Assembly (NCBI GenBank): GCA_021798235.1
Contig: JAJZMO010000037.1
Location: forward strand, 4,465-18,053
Direction of reading: 5' to 3'
DNA from: Acidobacteriota bacterium
Lineage (GTDB): Bacteria; Acidobacteriota; Terriglobia; Terriglobales; Acidobacteriaceae
Length of the DNA stretch: 13,589 nucleotides
Below the pieces are notes generated by a model that ran no database searches, had not been told where the DNA came from, and saw nothing but the letters and a program-made list of their open reading frames with translations. This document shows, piece after piece, positions 6,732 through 12,736 of the stretch. Positions within the stretch are counted from its first letter, which is position 1. Every line of letters starts with the position of its first letter. A program made the position numbers and the translations under genes.

Positions 6732-8048
6732 ATGCCCACGCTTCAAACGGCTGCACGTAAACTTCGCCGCGCCCCACGCGCCGCTGCGGCGCTGACCGCT
6801 CTTTTGGTTTTGTCCGCTCCCGTGGCGCTGGCCGCGTCGATCAGCGGCACAGTCACCGATCGCACCAACGGCAAACCCTCGGCGGGCGACACGGTAACGC
6901 TGATCCGTCTGTCCCAAGGAATGCAAGAGGCCGCGCACGCCACCAGCGATAGCCATGGCCACTACACGCTGCAAATCTCTGACTCCGACGCCATGCACCT
7001 GGTTCGCGTCACGCATCAAGGCGCCAACTACTTTCAGCCCGTGCCGCCCGGAACCAGCAACGCTGACGTGGATGTCTTCGACGTCGCGCCCAAAGTGAAC
7101 GGCGTCAGCCTGGAAGCCGACGTGCTTCGCATCGAAACGGGCGATGGCGGTCTGCATGTGATTGAAAGCTTCTTCATCAAAAATGATTCTGCTCCGCCAC
7201 GCACTCAGATGAGCGCGCATCCCTTTGAGTTTTACATTCCTGCCGGAGCGCACATTACCGGCTCGGCTGCACTTGGCCCCGGCGGAATGCCCGTGCAATC
7301 CGCGCCCGTGCCCATGGGCGATCCCGGCCATTACACTTTTATCTTTCCGCTGCGCCCCGGCGAGACGCGCCTGCAGTTGAGTTATCAGTTGCCCTACTCG
7401 GGCGCGCAAAATTTTTCGCCAAAATTCACCATGGCCGCCGACAACTACGCCATACTGCTGCCAAAGTCGATGCAGTTTGCGCCTGCCTCGCCCGCGGCCT
7501 TTCAACCCGTCAATGAGGATGTCAACGCGCAGACGTATCTGGCGAAAAACGTAAAGCCCGGCGCGAGGATGGAGTTCAAAATCTCCGGCTCCGGCCAGCT
7601 TCCGCAGGAGACGGATGCGAATGGCCAGAACAGCGGCGCGCAACCCACCGGCCCCATGCAAGAAGGCCAAAGCGGCGCAGCTTCTGCCGCCAATGACACG
7701 CGCCCCGGCGGTGGATTGGGCACGCCCATCGACACTCCCGACCCGCTCAGCAAATACAAGTGGTGGATCTTGGCTGTAGTCGGCGCACTGCTCGCCGCAG
7801 GCGCGGGTATTCTGCTACGCCAATCTCCGCAATCTTCTAGCGCAGCGCCCGCCAGCACGGGCACGAATGCGCCGCAAGGCTCCGCGTTGCTGCTCGCCTT
7901 AAAAGAAGAATTGTTCGCGCTGGAAACAGAACGGATCGAAGGAAAAATCTCGCAGCAGGAGTATGAGCGCATCAAGGCCGCACTCGAAGCCGTGTTGCAA
8001 CGCGCGCTTAACCGCCAATCCGGCAAAGCACCGCAGTCCGCATCGTAA
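6732..8048 (+). CDS. Exported, membrane-anchored protein with carboxypeptidase-regulatory-like domain and CcmI-like tail
   Basis: A 438 aa protein of unknown function. Residues 1-34 are a signal peptide (basic n-region with RKLRRAPR, hydrophobic core, cleavage near ALA). Residues about 35-115 form a beta-sandwich of the carboxypeptidase-regulatory-like type (SISGTVTDRTNGKPSAGDTV, then HYTLQI). A longer beta-rich domain follows (about 120-300). After a Pro/Gly/Ser-rich linker comes a membrane helix at about 344-363, leaving a cytoplasmic tail. The tail (about 388-428: LKEELFALETERIEGKISQQ then EYERIKAALE) resembles the helical hairpin of the CcmI-like protein just upstream, which suggests a related role in cytochrome maturation or assembly. 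The ATG at 6732 places the signal peptide at the N-terminus; AAAGGA (6713-6718) is 13 nt upstream, rather far. ATG 6687 would add 15 residues. The gap from the ccm genes is 189 bp. Confidence 0.75.
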   Translation: MPTLQTAARKLRRAPRAAAALTALLVLSAPVALAASISGTVTDRTNGKPSAGDTVTLIRLSQGMQEAAHATSDSHGHYTLQISDSDAMHLVRVTHQGANYFQPVPPGTSNADVDVFDVAPKVNGVSLEADVLRIETGDGGLHVIESFFIKNDSAPPRTQMSAHPFEFYIPAGAHITGSAALGPGGMPVQSAPVPMGDPGHYTFIFPLRPGETRLQLSYQLPYSGAQNFSPKFTMAADNYAILLPKSMQFAPASPAAFQPVNEDVNAQTYLAKNVKPGARMEFKISGSGQLPQETDANGQNSGAQPTGPMQEGQSGAASAANDTRPGGGLGTPIDTPDPLSKYKWWILAVVGALLAAGAGILLRQSPQSSSAAPASTGTNAPQGSALLLALKEELFALETERIEGKISQQEYERIKAALEAVLQRALNRQSGKAPQSAS

Positions 8049-8080
8049 CGGCAGCGGCGTAGCGCGGTGCGTTTCGCAGG

Positions 8081-8116
8081 GTTCCCCATTCAAGCCGTCT
8101 TTTGGCTTGAGTGGGG
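8081..8116. repeat. Intergenic hairpin repeat, copy C
   Basis: CCCCATTCAAGCC (8084-8096) pairs with GGCTTGAGTGGGG (8104-8116) around the loop GTCTTTT. This is a 13 bp stem with a single G-T wobble and is the best-conserved copy. It lies between convergent genes, 35 nt after the + strand gene's stop and 73 nt from the minus-strand CYTH stop. No T tract follows on either strand. Confidence 0.82.
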
Positions 8117-8157
8117 TCGTAACAACCGCAGCATGACGAGTCTTTCTGAACGCAGGT

Positions 8158-8177
8158 AGCCAAGGAAATCCGTGGCT
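8158..8177 (-). terminator. Weak inverted repeat after the CYTH gene
   Basis: AGCCA (8158-8162) and TGGCT (8173-8177) flank GG-AAAT-CC, giving a short interrupted hairpin 13 nt beyond the CYTH stop codon on the minus strand. There is no T run, so termination is only a guess from its position between convergent genes. Confidence 0.2.
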
Positions 8178-8189
8178 TCCATTGCCCTC

Positions 8190-8792
8190 TTACCGCGCCG
8201 CACCCGCTGCGACTTCAGCAAACGTCAAGTTCACTGCGGAGTTTTTCGTCGCCGCAGCCCAGTCCACAAACAGCCGCGCGTAGCTGGCCGTGATGTATTC
8301 GCTTTGCGCCACGCCCAGCCGCGCCGCCGTCGCATCAATCCACTCCGCCGCGCCTTCCAGCTCGGCGTAGATTCCGATCGGCGTCTCGTCGAGGACAACT
8401 TGTCCTTGGCCGTCGCTGTACTCCGTGCGCCACTTCTCATAAACAAAACTCACCTGGTAGCCGAGGCTGGCAAAGATGCGCACCAGAGCCTCGCCATCGG
8501 CCAGCTCTGTTTCCGTCTCCAGCCGGTGCTTGTGCGGCAGCGTGTCTTCTGGCGTGGGCCGAGCCTTGTGTGTCACCGTCCATTTGCTGCCATAGCGGCG
8601 GATGCGTAGCGTTTCATTGCGCGTGCGCAGCGTGCGCGTGGGCGTATCGAAAAGCCGGTTCTGCTCCAGCGTGCGCGGTGTCGTTTGCGAAAATCCCAAT
8701 GCGGACAGCCGTGCCTGCAACACGCTAATCTCCGCCACGCGAAACTTGATCTCCACTTCAATATGCGTCGCCGCAGCCGTCTCTGCACTCAT
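8190..8792 (-). CDS. CYTH-domain protein (CyaB / thiamine triphosphatase-like)
   Basis: A 200 aa cytoplasmic protein with a CYTH fold, a tunnel-shaped barrel that binds triphosphate compounds with divalent metal. The family includes class IV adenylate cyclase (CyaB), thiamine triphosphatase and inorganic triphosphatases. The signature ExExK is at residues 12-16 (EVEIK). Later strands carry the expected charged residues: LRIRRYGSKWTVTHKA, HRLETETEL, YEKWRTEYS and the acidic VVLDETPIGIYAELEG. All main elements appear intact. The start at 8792 is chosen because the ExExK strand then lies near the N-terminus as usual; an upstream ATG at 8966 would overlap the divergent Sua5 gene. That neighbour starts only 34 bp away in the opposite direction. 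The true substrate cannot be read from the sequence. Confidence 0.85.
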   Translation of the reverse strand: MSAETAAATHIEVEIKFRVAEISVLQARLSALGFSQTTPRTLEQNRLFDTPTRTLRTRNETLRIRRYGSKWTVTHKARPTPEDTLPHKHRLETETELADGEALVRIFASLGYQVSFVYEKWRTEYSDGQGQVVLDETPIGIYAELEGAAEWIDATAARLGVAQSEYITASYARLFVDWAAATKNSAVNLTFAEVAAGAAR

Positions 8793-8826
8793 GCCATCAG
8801 TTTCGCACGGAAGTGGAAACGGTAGG

Positions 8827-9912
8827 ATGAAGAGAGTGCCGATGCCGTCTGCAACCACAATCCGGCGTACTGTCTCTGCGGCCACGCTGCACACCGCCGA
8901 GGCGCAAGCCGCGCTGGCGCAGGCCGCCGCTTTGCTTCGCGCCGGTGGAACCGTAGCCTTTCCCACGGAAACCGTCTATGGCCTCGGAGCCAACGCGCTC
9001 AGCTCCGCAGCCGTCGCGGGCATCTTTGCCGCCAAGCAGCGCCCGGCCTGGGACCCGCTCATCGTGCATGTCAGCGATGCGGCCATGCTGGCGAGCGTGG
9101 CCGAAGAAATCTCTCCAACCGCGCAAAAGTTGATGAACGCATTCTGGCCCGGCCCGCTCACTTTGCTTTTACCCAAACACGCTCACATTCCCATGGAGGT
9201 CACCGCAGGCCGTCCGTTGGTGGGCGTGCGCATGCCAGCGCATCCGGTGGCGCGCGCGCTCATCGCCGCCGCACAGCTTCCCATCGCTGCACCCAGCGCC
9301 AATCGCTTCGGCTGCGTCAGTCCCACCACGGCTGCGCATGTGTTGGAGGATTTGGATGGGCGCATCGGCATGGTGCTCGACGGCGGCCCCACCGAGCATG
9401 GACTCGAATCCACCGTGCTGGAATTGCGTGAGGGCCGCGCCATCGTCTATCGCGCAGGCGCGGTAGCTTTGGAAGCATTACGCGCGTTGCTCGGCCATGT
9501 GGAGCTACACCAGCCCATTAAGCAATCCACTACGCCAGAATCCTTGCCATCTCCCGGTGTGGGCATTCGCCACTACGCGCCACGAGCGCGGCTGGTGCTC
9601 GTGGATGTTTCCGCTGGCAACGATGTGCAGCGCGAACAAGCTTGGCTGCAAGCCGTGCGCAATGTACAGCAGGCCGCAGGCCGCTGCGGAGTTCTGCTGC
9701 CGCAAGGCTGGCCACTGCCAGAAGACTTTTCTGGTGCGCGTTTTGATTGGGGCCGCTGGGATCACGCAGAAGAACTAGCGCAACGCCTCTATGCAGGTTT
9801 GCGCGCGTTGGACGCGATGCAATCCGCGCAGATCCTCTGCCCGGTTCCACCAGCGCATGACCTGGGCGCAGCCATTCACGACCGCCTGCAAAAAGCCGCG
9901 CGCGAAAAATAA
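8827..9912 (+). CDS. sua5: L-threonylcarbamoyladenylate synthase, Sua5 type
   Basis: A 361 aa two-domain enzyme that makes threonylcarbamoyl-AMP from threonine, bicarbonate and ATP, the first step of t6A37 modification of ANN-decoding tRNAs. The YrdC domain (about residues 25-210) has GGTVAFPTETVYGLG (40-54), the KQRPAWDPLIVHV K-x-R segment, FWPGPLTLLL, VGVRMPAHP and the SxN nucleotide motif in APSANRFG (Ser157-Asn159). The PGVGIRHYAP linker (243-252) leads into the C-terminal Sua5 domain, which is what distinguishes it from the shorter TsaC. The length is typical for Sua5/YwlC. The start could be ATG 8827, or ATG 8842 with AAGAGAG just upstream, a difference of five residues. It is divergent from the CYTH gene, and its 3' end faces hfq. 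Confidence 0.93.
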   Translation: MKRVPMPSATTIRRTVSAATLHTAEAQAALAQAAALLRAGGTVAFPTETVYGLGANALSSAAVAGIFAAKQRPAWDPLIVHVSDAAMLASVAEEISPTAQKLMNAFWPGPLTLLLPKHAHIPMEVTAGRPLVGVRMPAHPVARALIAAAQLPIAAPSANRFGCVSPTTAAHVLEDLDGRIGMVLDGGPTEHGLESTVLELREGRAIVYRAGAVALEALRALLGHVELHQPIKQSTTPESLPSPGVGIRHYAPRARLVLVDVSAGNDVQREQAWLQAVRNVQQAAGRCGVLLPQGWPLPEDFSGARFDWGRWDHAEELAQRLYAGLRALDAMQSAQILCPVPPAHDLGAAIHDRLQKAAREK

Positions 9913-9940
9913 TTTTCTTGTTATGCAGGCTTATCGGCAG

Positions 9941-9978
9941 GTGCCCCATTCCAGCCATCATTTGACTTGAGTGGGGGG
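9941..9978. repeat. Intergenic hairpin repeat, copy D (degenerate)
   Basis: GTGCCCCATTCCAGCC (9941-9956), then an ATCATTT loop, then GACTTGAGTGGGG (9964-9976). It is recognisably the same element as copies B and C, but two stem pairs are broken (C9952 and C9955 against T9968 and A9965). It lies between the convergent sua5 and hfq genes. This copy seems to be decaying, or selection on its stem is relaxed. Confidence 0.7.
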
Positions 9979-10032
9979 AATGCCAGAGCCTCAATTCTTT
10001 TCCCGTTGTGAACACTCTGCCGCAGAAAATTC

Positions 10033-10428
10033 CTACCGCTGCGCGCGTTCGTCGGCCTTGAAGAGATATTTGATGCCTGACTTGTAGATCAGCACATGCC
10101 GCCGCTGCGAGCCGCGCAGCTTGATGGCGAAGTGGTCATACCACTCCAGTGTGCCTTCGATCTGCTCTCCATCCGTCAGCACCACCACCAACCGCGTTTG
10201 CGCCTGCAACTGCTTTTGCAGATAAAAAGTTTCGGCGTGGGAGTCTTCCGTGTGCGCCACCGGCCTGCCTGCATGGACGGTGAGCGGGTCGCTACGATGC
10301 GGATGGCGAAACTCCGCCAGCGCGGAAGCGGGCAGCGTGGGCCGGATCAGCTTGCGCTGTCCAATCGCACTCGATCCGTCTTCAACATGCGCGTGTACCT
10401 TGCTCGCAGGGGAGTTGGTTTCGGACAT
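10033..10428 (-). CDS. hfq: Hfq-like RNA chaperone with N-terminal extension
   Basis: A 131 aa protein. Residues about 64-125 are an LSm fold of the Hfq type: AETFYLQKQLQAQTRLVVVL, then DGEQIEGTLEWYDHFAIKL (the Sm1 G-x-x-x-x-G and D-x-F pattern), and the Sm2-like IYKSGIKYLF in place of the classic YKHAIST. Hfq assembles as a hexameric ring that pairs small RNAs with mRNAs; the Tyr-Lys kept here is part of the proximal RNA-binding site, while its His is replaced by Ser. The first 63 residues are polar, His/Pro/Ser-rich and probably disordered. Standard Hfq lacks such an N-terminal tail, and the usual acidic C-terminal tail is absent. The start is well supported: GGAGAGG (minus strand, 10432-10438) lies just upstream. 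The gene follows holB with a 137 bp gap carrying its own predicted promoter. Confidence 0.8.
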   Translation of the reverse strand: MSETNSPASKVHAHVEDGSSAIGQRKLIRPTLPASALAEFRHPHRSDPLTVHAGRPVAHTEDSHAETFYLQKQLQAQTRLVVVLTDGEQIEGTLEWYDHFAIKLRGSQRRHVLIYKSGIKYLFKADERAQR

Positions 10429-10453
10429 GGGCCTCTCCAGTGTTCTGCACTAC

Positions 10454-10502
10454 GCCCCGCTTGCCAGCATTGCACAATGCTTCTGCGATGCGTGTGCGGG
10501 GT
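10454..10502 (-). promoter_or_regulatory. Foldable leader of hfq
   Basis: In the predicted hfq mRNA leader, ACCCCGC (10496-10502) can pair with GCGGGGC (10454-10460), enclosing a smaller near-perfect palindrome AGCATTGCACAATGCT (10466-10481). The 10 nt GTTCTGCACT occurs directly on both sides (10442-10451 and 10501-10510). The whole structure ends about 16 nt before the ribosome-binding site. A control element is inferred; no known RNA family is recognised. Confidence 0.45.
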
Positions 10503-10511
10503 TCTGCACTG

Positions 10512-10540
10512 ATGCTAGCCGAGCGGTGGCAACTTTCCAA
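10512..10540 (-). promoter_or_regulatory. Predicted sigma-70-like promoter of hfq
   Basis: Reading the minus strand, TTGGAA (10535-10540, 4/6 to TTGACA) and TAGCAT (10512-10517, 4/6 to TATAAT) are separated by exactly 17 bp. The predicted start of transcription near 10505 gives a leader of about 77 nt that contains the whole inverted-repeat structure. Confidence 0.45.
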
Positions 10541-10565
10541 GCGCGAGCCAGAAATGCCAATCTGT

Positions 10566-11666
10566 TTATGCTCCCTTGGCCATCTGCGCCGCCAGTGCGT
10601 CCAGCGACAAAGAGCGCAGCAAGTTTCTTCTCATGCCCGACTCCGCCTGCCCAATTGCCTGCGTGGCCTGCTCGATCCAGGCCAGGCTGGTCCGCTGCGC
10701 CATCGTTTGCAGCTCCGCAGCCATGTCGATGTTGCGCACGCGTTCCGCTGCGCCCGCATGCACCAGCATCACATCATGCAGCAGGCCGGTCAGCGCACGC
10801 AGCATCTCCTGCATTTTCTGTTGGCCTTCCGATCCGGATCGATAACTTTCCGTGGCGCGAAAGAGCGCGGAGAAATCCGGATCCGCCAATGCCGTATGCA
10901 GCAACAGCAGCGCATCCTTGCGCGCCGCCAGATACGCTTCCAAATCAAAGGACAATGCGCGGCCCACGGCGCCATCGGCCAGCCGCGCCACCAGCGCGTG
11001 CTCCTTCGGCTTCCATGTGGGGCGCTGCTCGGCCAGTAATTTCTCCAACTGCTCCACCGGTGCTGGATGCAGTCGCATTATGCGTACGCGGCTACGAATC
11101 GTGGGCAACAACTCGGCTGGATTTTCTGTCAGCAAAAAGATGTGCGCATAGTCCGGCGGCTCTTCCAAAACCTTCAGCAGCGAGTTGGCCGCTTCCTTCA
11201 TAAATGCGGATTTTGGAAGGATGTAAATCTTTCTGCGGCCCTGCCCGGGCAGGCGCTGCACGTTTTGGATCAGCGAGCGCACCTGGTCCACCTTCACCAG
11301 ATTTTGTGGCGGGTCCGGCGGCAGAATCAAAACATCCGGGTGCGGCTGAATGAGGATGCGCGTCTCTTTGCGATCGGTTTCACGCAGCCCCTCCCGCGCC
11401 TCCACCGCTTCGGCGATGCGCGCATCCAAGTCGAGCGCCTCGGCGAGGCGTACGCAATTGGCGCACTGACCACAGGCATCCGGTAGTCCATCTTCCTCGC
11501 GCGGCTGCTCGCAGTGGATGGCCTGCGCCACGGCCAGCGCCAGCGTGTACTTGCCCGCGCCACGCGGCCCGGCCAAGAGCAGCGCATGCGGCAGCCGATC
11601 CGCAGCCAGCTGCTGCCGCAGATGAAGAACGGCCTCCGCATTGCCAAGAAATTCTCGAAAGCTCAC
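10566..11666 (-). CDS. holB: DNA polymerase III delta-prime subunit (clamp loader)
   Basis: A 366 aa AAA+ protein of the clamp-loader complex, which loads the beta sliding clamp on DNA. Walker A GPRGAGKYT is at residues 33-41, with Tyr where Ser/Thr is usual directly after Lys. A zinc module follows with cysteines at 52, 65, 68 and 71 (DACGQCANC). The conserved core KVDQVRSLIQ, FMKEAANSLLKVLEEPP and FLLTENPAELLPTIRSRVR is clear; the last is the SRC motif region, with Val in place of Cys. A helical C-terminal collar domain follows. The start is uncertain: GTG at 11666 gives MSFREFLGNAEAV, which fits the family N-terminus, with AGG 9 nt upstream. A TTG at 11690 directly after the tmk stop would add eight residues. 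The gene lies immediately behind tmk, a common pairing, and is probably co-transcribed with it. Confidence 0.9.
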   Translation of the reverse strand: MSFREFLGNAEAVLHLRQQLAADRLPHALLLAGPRGAGKYTLALAVAQAIHCEQPREEDGLPDACGQCANCVRLAEALDLDARIAEAVEAREGLRETDRKETRILIQPHPDVLILPPDPPQNLVKVDQVRSLIQNVQRLPGQGRRKIYILPKSAFMKEAANSLLKVLEEPPDYAHIFLLTENPAELLPTIRSRVRIMRLHPAPVEQLEKLLAEQRPTWKPKEHALVARLADGAVGRALSFDLEAYLAARKDALLLLHTALADPDFSALFRATESYRSGSEGQQKMQEMLRALTGLLHDVMLVHAGAAERVRNIDMAAELQTMAQRTSLAWIEQATQAIGQAESGMRRNLLRSLSLDALAAQMAKGA

Positions 11667-11690
11667 AGAACTGAGCCTAGCAGAATCCAA

Positions 11691-12371
11691 CTATTTCACG
11701 GGATAGCCCCGCGCGCGCAGACGCGTCAGCACTCCACTCTGAATCGTTTGCTGCGCTTCTTCGATCGAGGGGTCGCCTGCAATGCAAAGTACACGCTCCG
11801 GCTCGCGCGCGGCAATCGCGCCGTACGCGGCATGTACGCGCTCGTGAAACTCCAGCCGCTCCTGCTCAAAACGATCGACTTCGGCTTGGCAGGCGTTTAT
11901 GCCCGAAGAGGCCTGCGCGGTGCGGCTGCTGGTGCGCGCACGGCTCACGGCCAGCGGCGGCAGTAAAAGAATGGTCATATCCGGCTGCAAATTTCCGCAC
12001 AGTACGCGATGCAGCGCGAGCACCGGCTCACGGCCCAGCCCGCGTCCACCACCTTGATACGCCTCCGTGGAGTCGGTGAAGCGGTCGCAAAGCACGATTT
12101 TTCCCTCTGCCAACGCGGGCGCAATCCGCTCTTCAATGGACTGCGCGCGATCAGCGAACATCATTGCCATTTCCGCCAGGGGTGCAACGCCGGTGGTCTT
12201 TGCGTCCAGTAGCAGTGCGCGAATGCGCTCGCCAAGCGCGGTGTCTCCGGGCTGGCGCGTCGTCAGCACGGGCACTTGAAACCGCTGCAAAAATGCGGCC
12301 AGCAGCGCCAGTTGCGTACTCTTGCCAGAGCCATCCAAGCCTTCGAAGGTCAAAAAAAATCCGCGCGGCAT
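11691..12371 (-). CDS. tmk: Thymidylate (dTMP) kinase
   Basis: A 226 aa cytoplasmic kinase that phosphorylates dTMP to dTDP, required for DNA synthesis. Walker A EGLDGSGKST is at residues 10-19, and the CDRFTDSTEAYQGGGRGL core has Asp96-Arg97. RFEQERLEFHERVHAAY follows the LID. Two departures are visible. The usual R-E-P-G-G-T is RQPGDT (39-44), with Gln for Glu and Asp for Gly. The strand that normally reads L-D-x-x-P is LLLPP (135-139). The LID region before DRFEQ is longer than in E. coli (SSRTAQASSGINACQA) and contains basic residues. These may be lineage features, since the frame is intact. No Shine-Dalgarno is seen before the ATG (CGCCCC precedes it), so the mRNA may be leaderless or weakly translated. 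holB follows directly. Confidence 0.9.
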   Translation of the reverse strand: MPRGFFLTFEGLDGSGKSTQLALLAAFLQRFQVPVLTTRQPGDTALGERIRALLLDAKTTGVAPLAEMAMMFADRAQSIEERIAPALAEGKIVLCDRFTDSTEAYQGGGRGLGREPVLALHRVLCGNLQPDMTILLLPPLAVSRARTSSRTAQASSGINACQAEVDRFEQERLEFHERVHAAYGAIAAREPERVLCIAGDPSIEEAQQTIQSGVLTRLRARGYPVK

Positions 12372-12419
12372 GGGGCGAGTGTATCACTGGCCTGCCCTTG
12401 CTTCTGCGCAAAATGCCTG

Positions 12420-12454
12420 TTGATATTCCGTGCGCGAAGCGTTACGCTTTGCGC
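12420..12454 (+). promoter_or_regulatory. Promoter and palindromic operator of the vanished higBA locus
   Basis: TTGATA (12420-12425, 5/6 to TTGACA) and TACGCT (12443-12448) are spaced by 17 bp. A palindrome GCGCGAAGCG (12432-12441), TTA, CGCTTTGCGC (12445-12454; one G-T wobble) covers the -10 element. That is where an autorepressing antitoxin would bind, and the toxin-antitoxin scar begins right after it. The operator role is inferred from position; the palindrome itself is plain in the sequence. Confidence 0.5.
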
Positions 12455-12661
12455 GGGGTTCGGAGCTTTTGCCATGACGGCATTGCAAGGTTCTACCGCT
12501 CTGGCAGCAAGTCGGGCATCTCCGCAGATAGGAGCCTTCGCCTCTCCGATGCGCTCGGAACACATGCCGCATTCTGGTCGGGCCTCCAGTTGGATTATGA
12601 CCTTTACCAGGCCGCACGAAAGCGCCGCGTGAAGATCGCTCCCTTTTCGCACGCAGCTTGA
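12449..12661 (+). pseudogene. Fused remnant of a higB-higA toxin-antitoxin locus
   Basis: One open frame ending in TGA at 12659-12661. Its first part, VRSFCHDGIARFYRSGSKSG (12458-12517), matches the start of HigB/RelE-type toxins as I know them (M-I-R-S-F-x-H-x-G-x-x-x-F-x-x-T-G-S-x-A-G-I). From 12521 it continues SADRSLRLSDALG, AFWSGLQLDYDLYQAAR and KIAPFSHAA, which matches the C-terminal half of HigA antitoxins (ISADTSLRL, FWLNLQxxYDL). The end of HigB and the helix-turn-helix half of HigA are both missing, and the two pieces meet in frame near GGCATC (12515-12520). The simplest reading is one internal deletion across both genes. No good start codon or ribosome site remains; TTG 12449 is the most upstream candidate near the homology. 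It is probably not functional. Confidence 0.68.
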
Positions 12662-12736
12662 CAAGGTCGCATACGCTTCATCCCGCCCTGCATTACACTG
12701 GTCTGTCACTCCATCGCACCCATTTTTCGGAGGAAT

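Noticed and set aside
6579..7670. Minus-strand frame of 363 aa opposite the exported-protein gene
   Set aside because: The plus frame has a signal peptide, a recognisable beta domain and a membrane helix; the minus frame shows no motifs.
8081..8116. Hairpin copy C as a rho-independent terminator
   Set aside because: The stem is strong and lies between convergent genes, but no T run follows on either strand, and sister copies occur in tandem gaps too.
12164..12448. Upstream extension of the higBA remnant frame into tmk
   Set aside because: The frame stays open through the tmk 5' end only as an antisense shadow; the family-like residues begin at about 12458.
12658..12663. Perfect TTGACA as the -35 of the M61 gene
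   Set aside because: It overlaps the stop codon of the higBA scar, and no acceptable -10 sequence lies 15-19 bp downstream.
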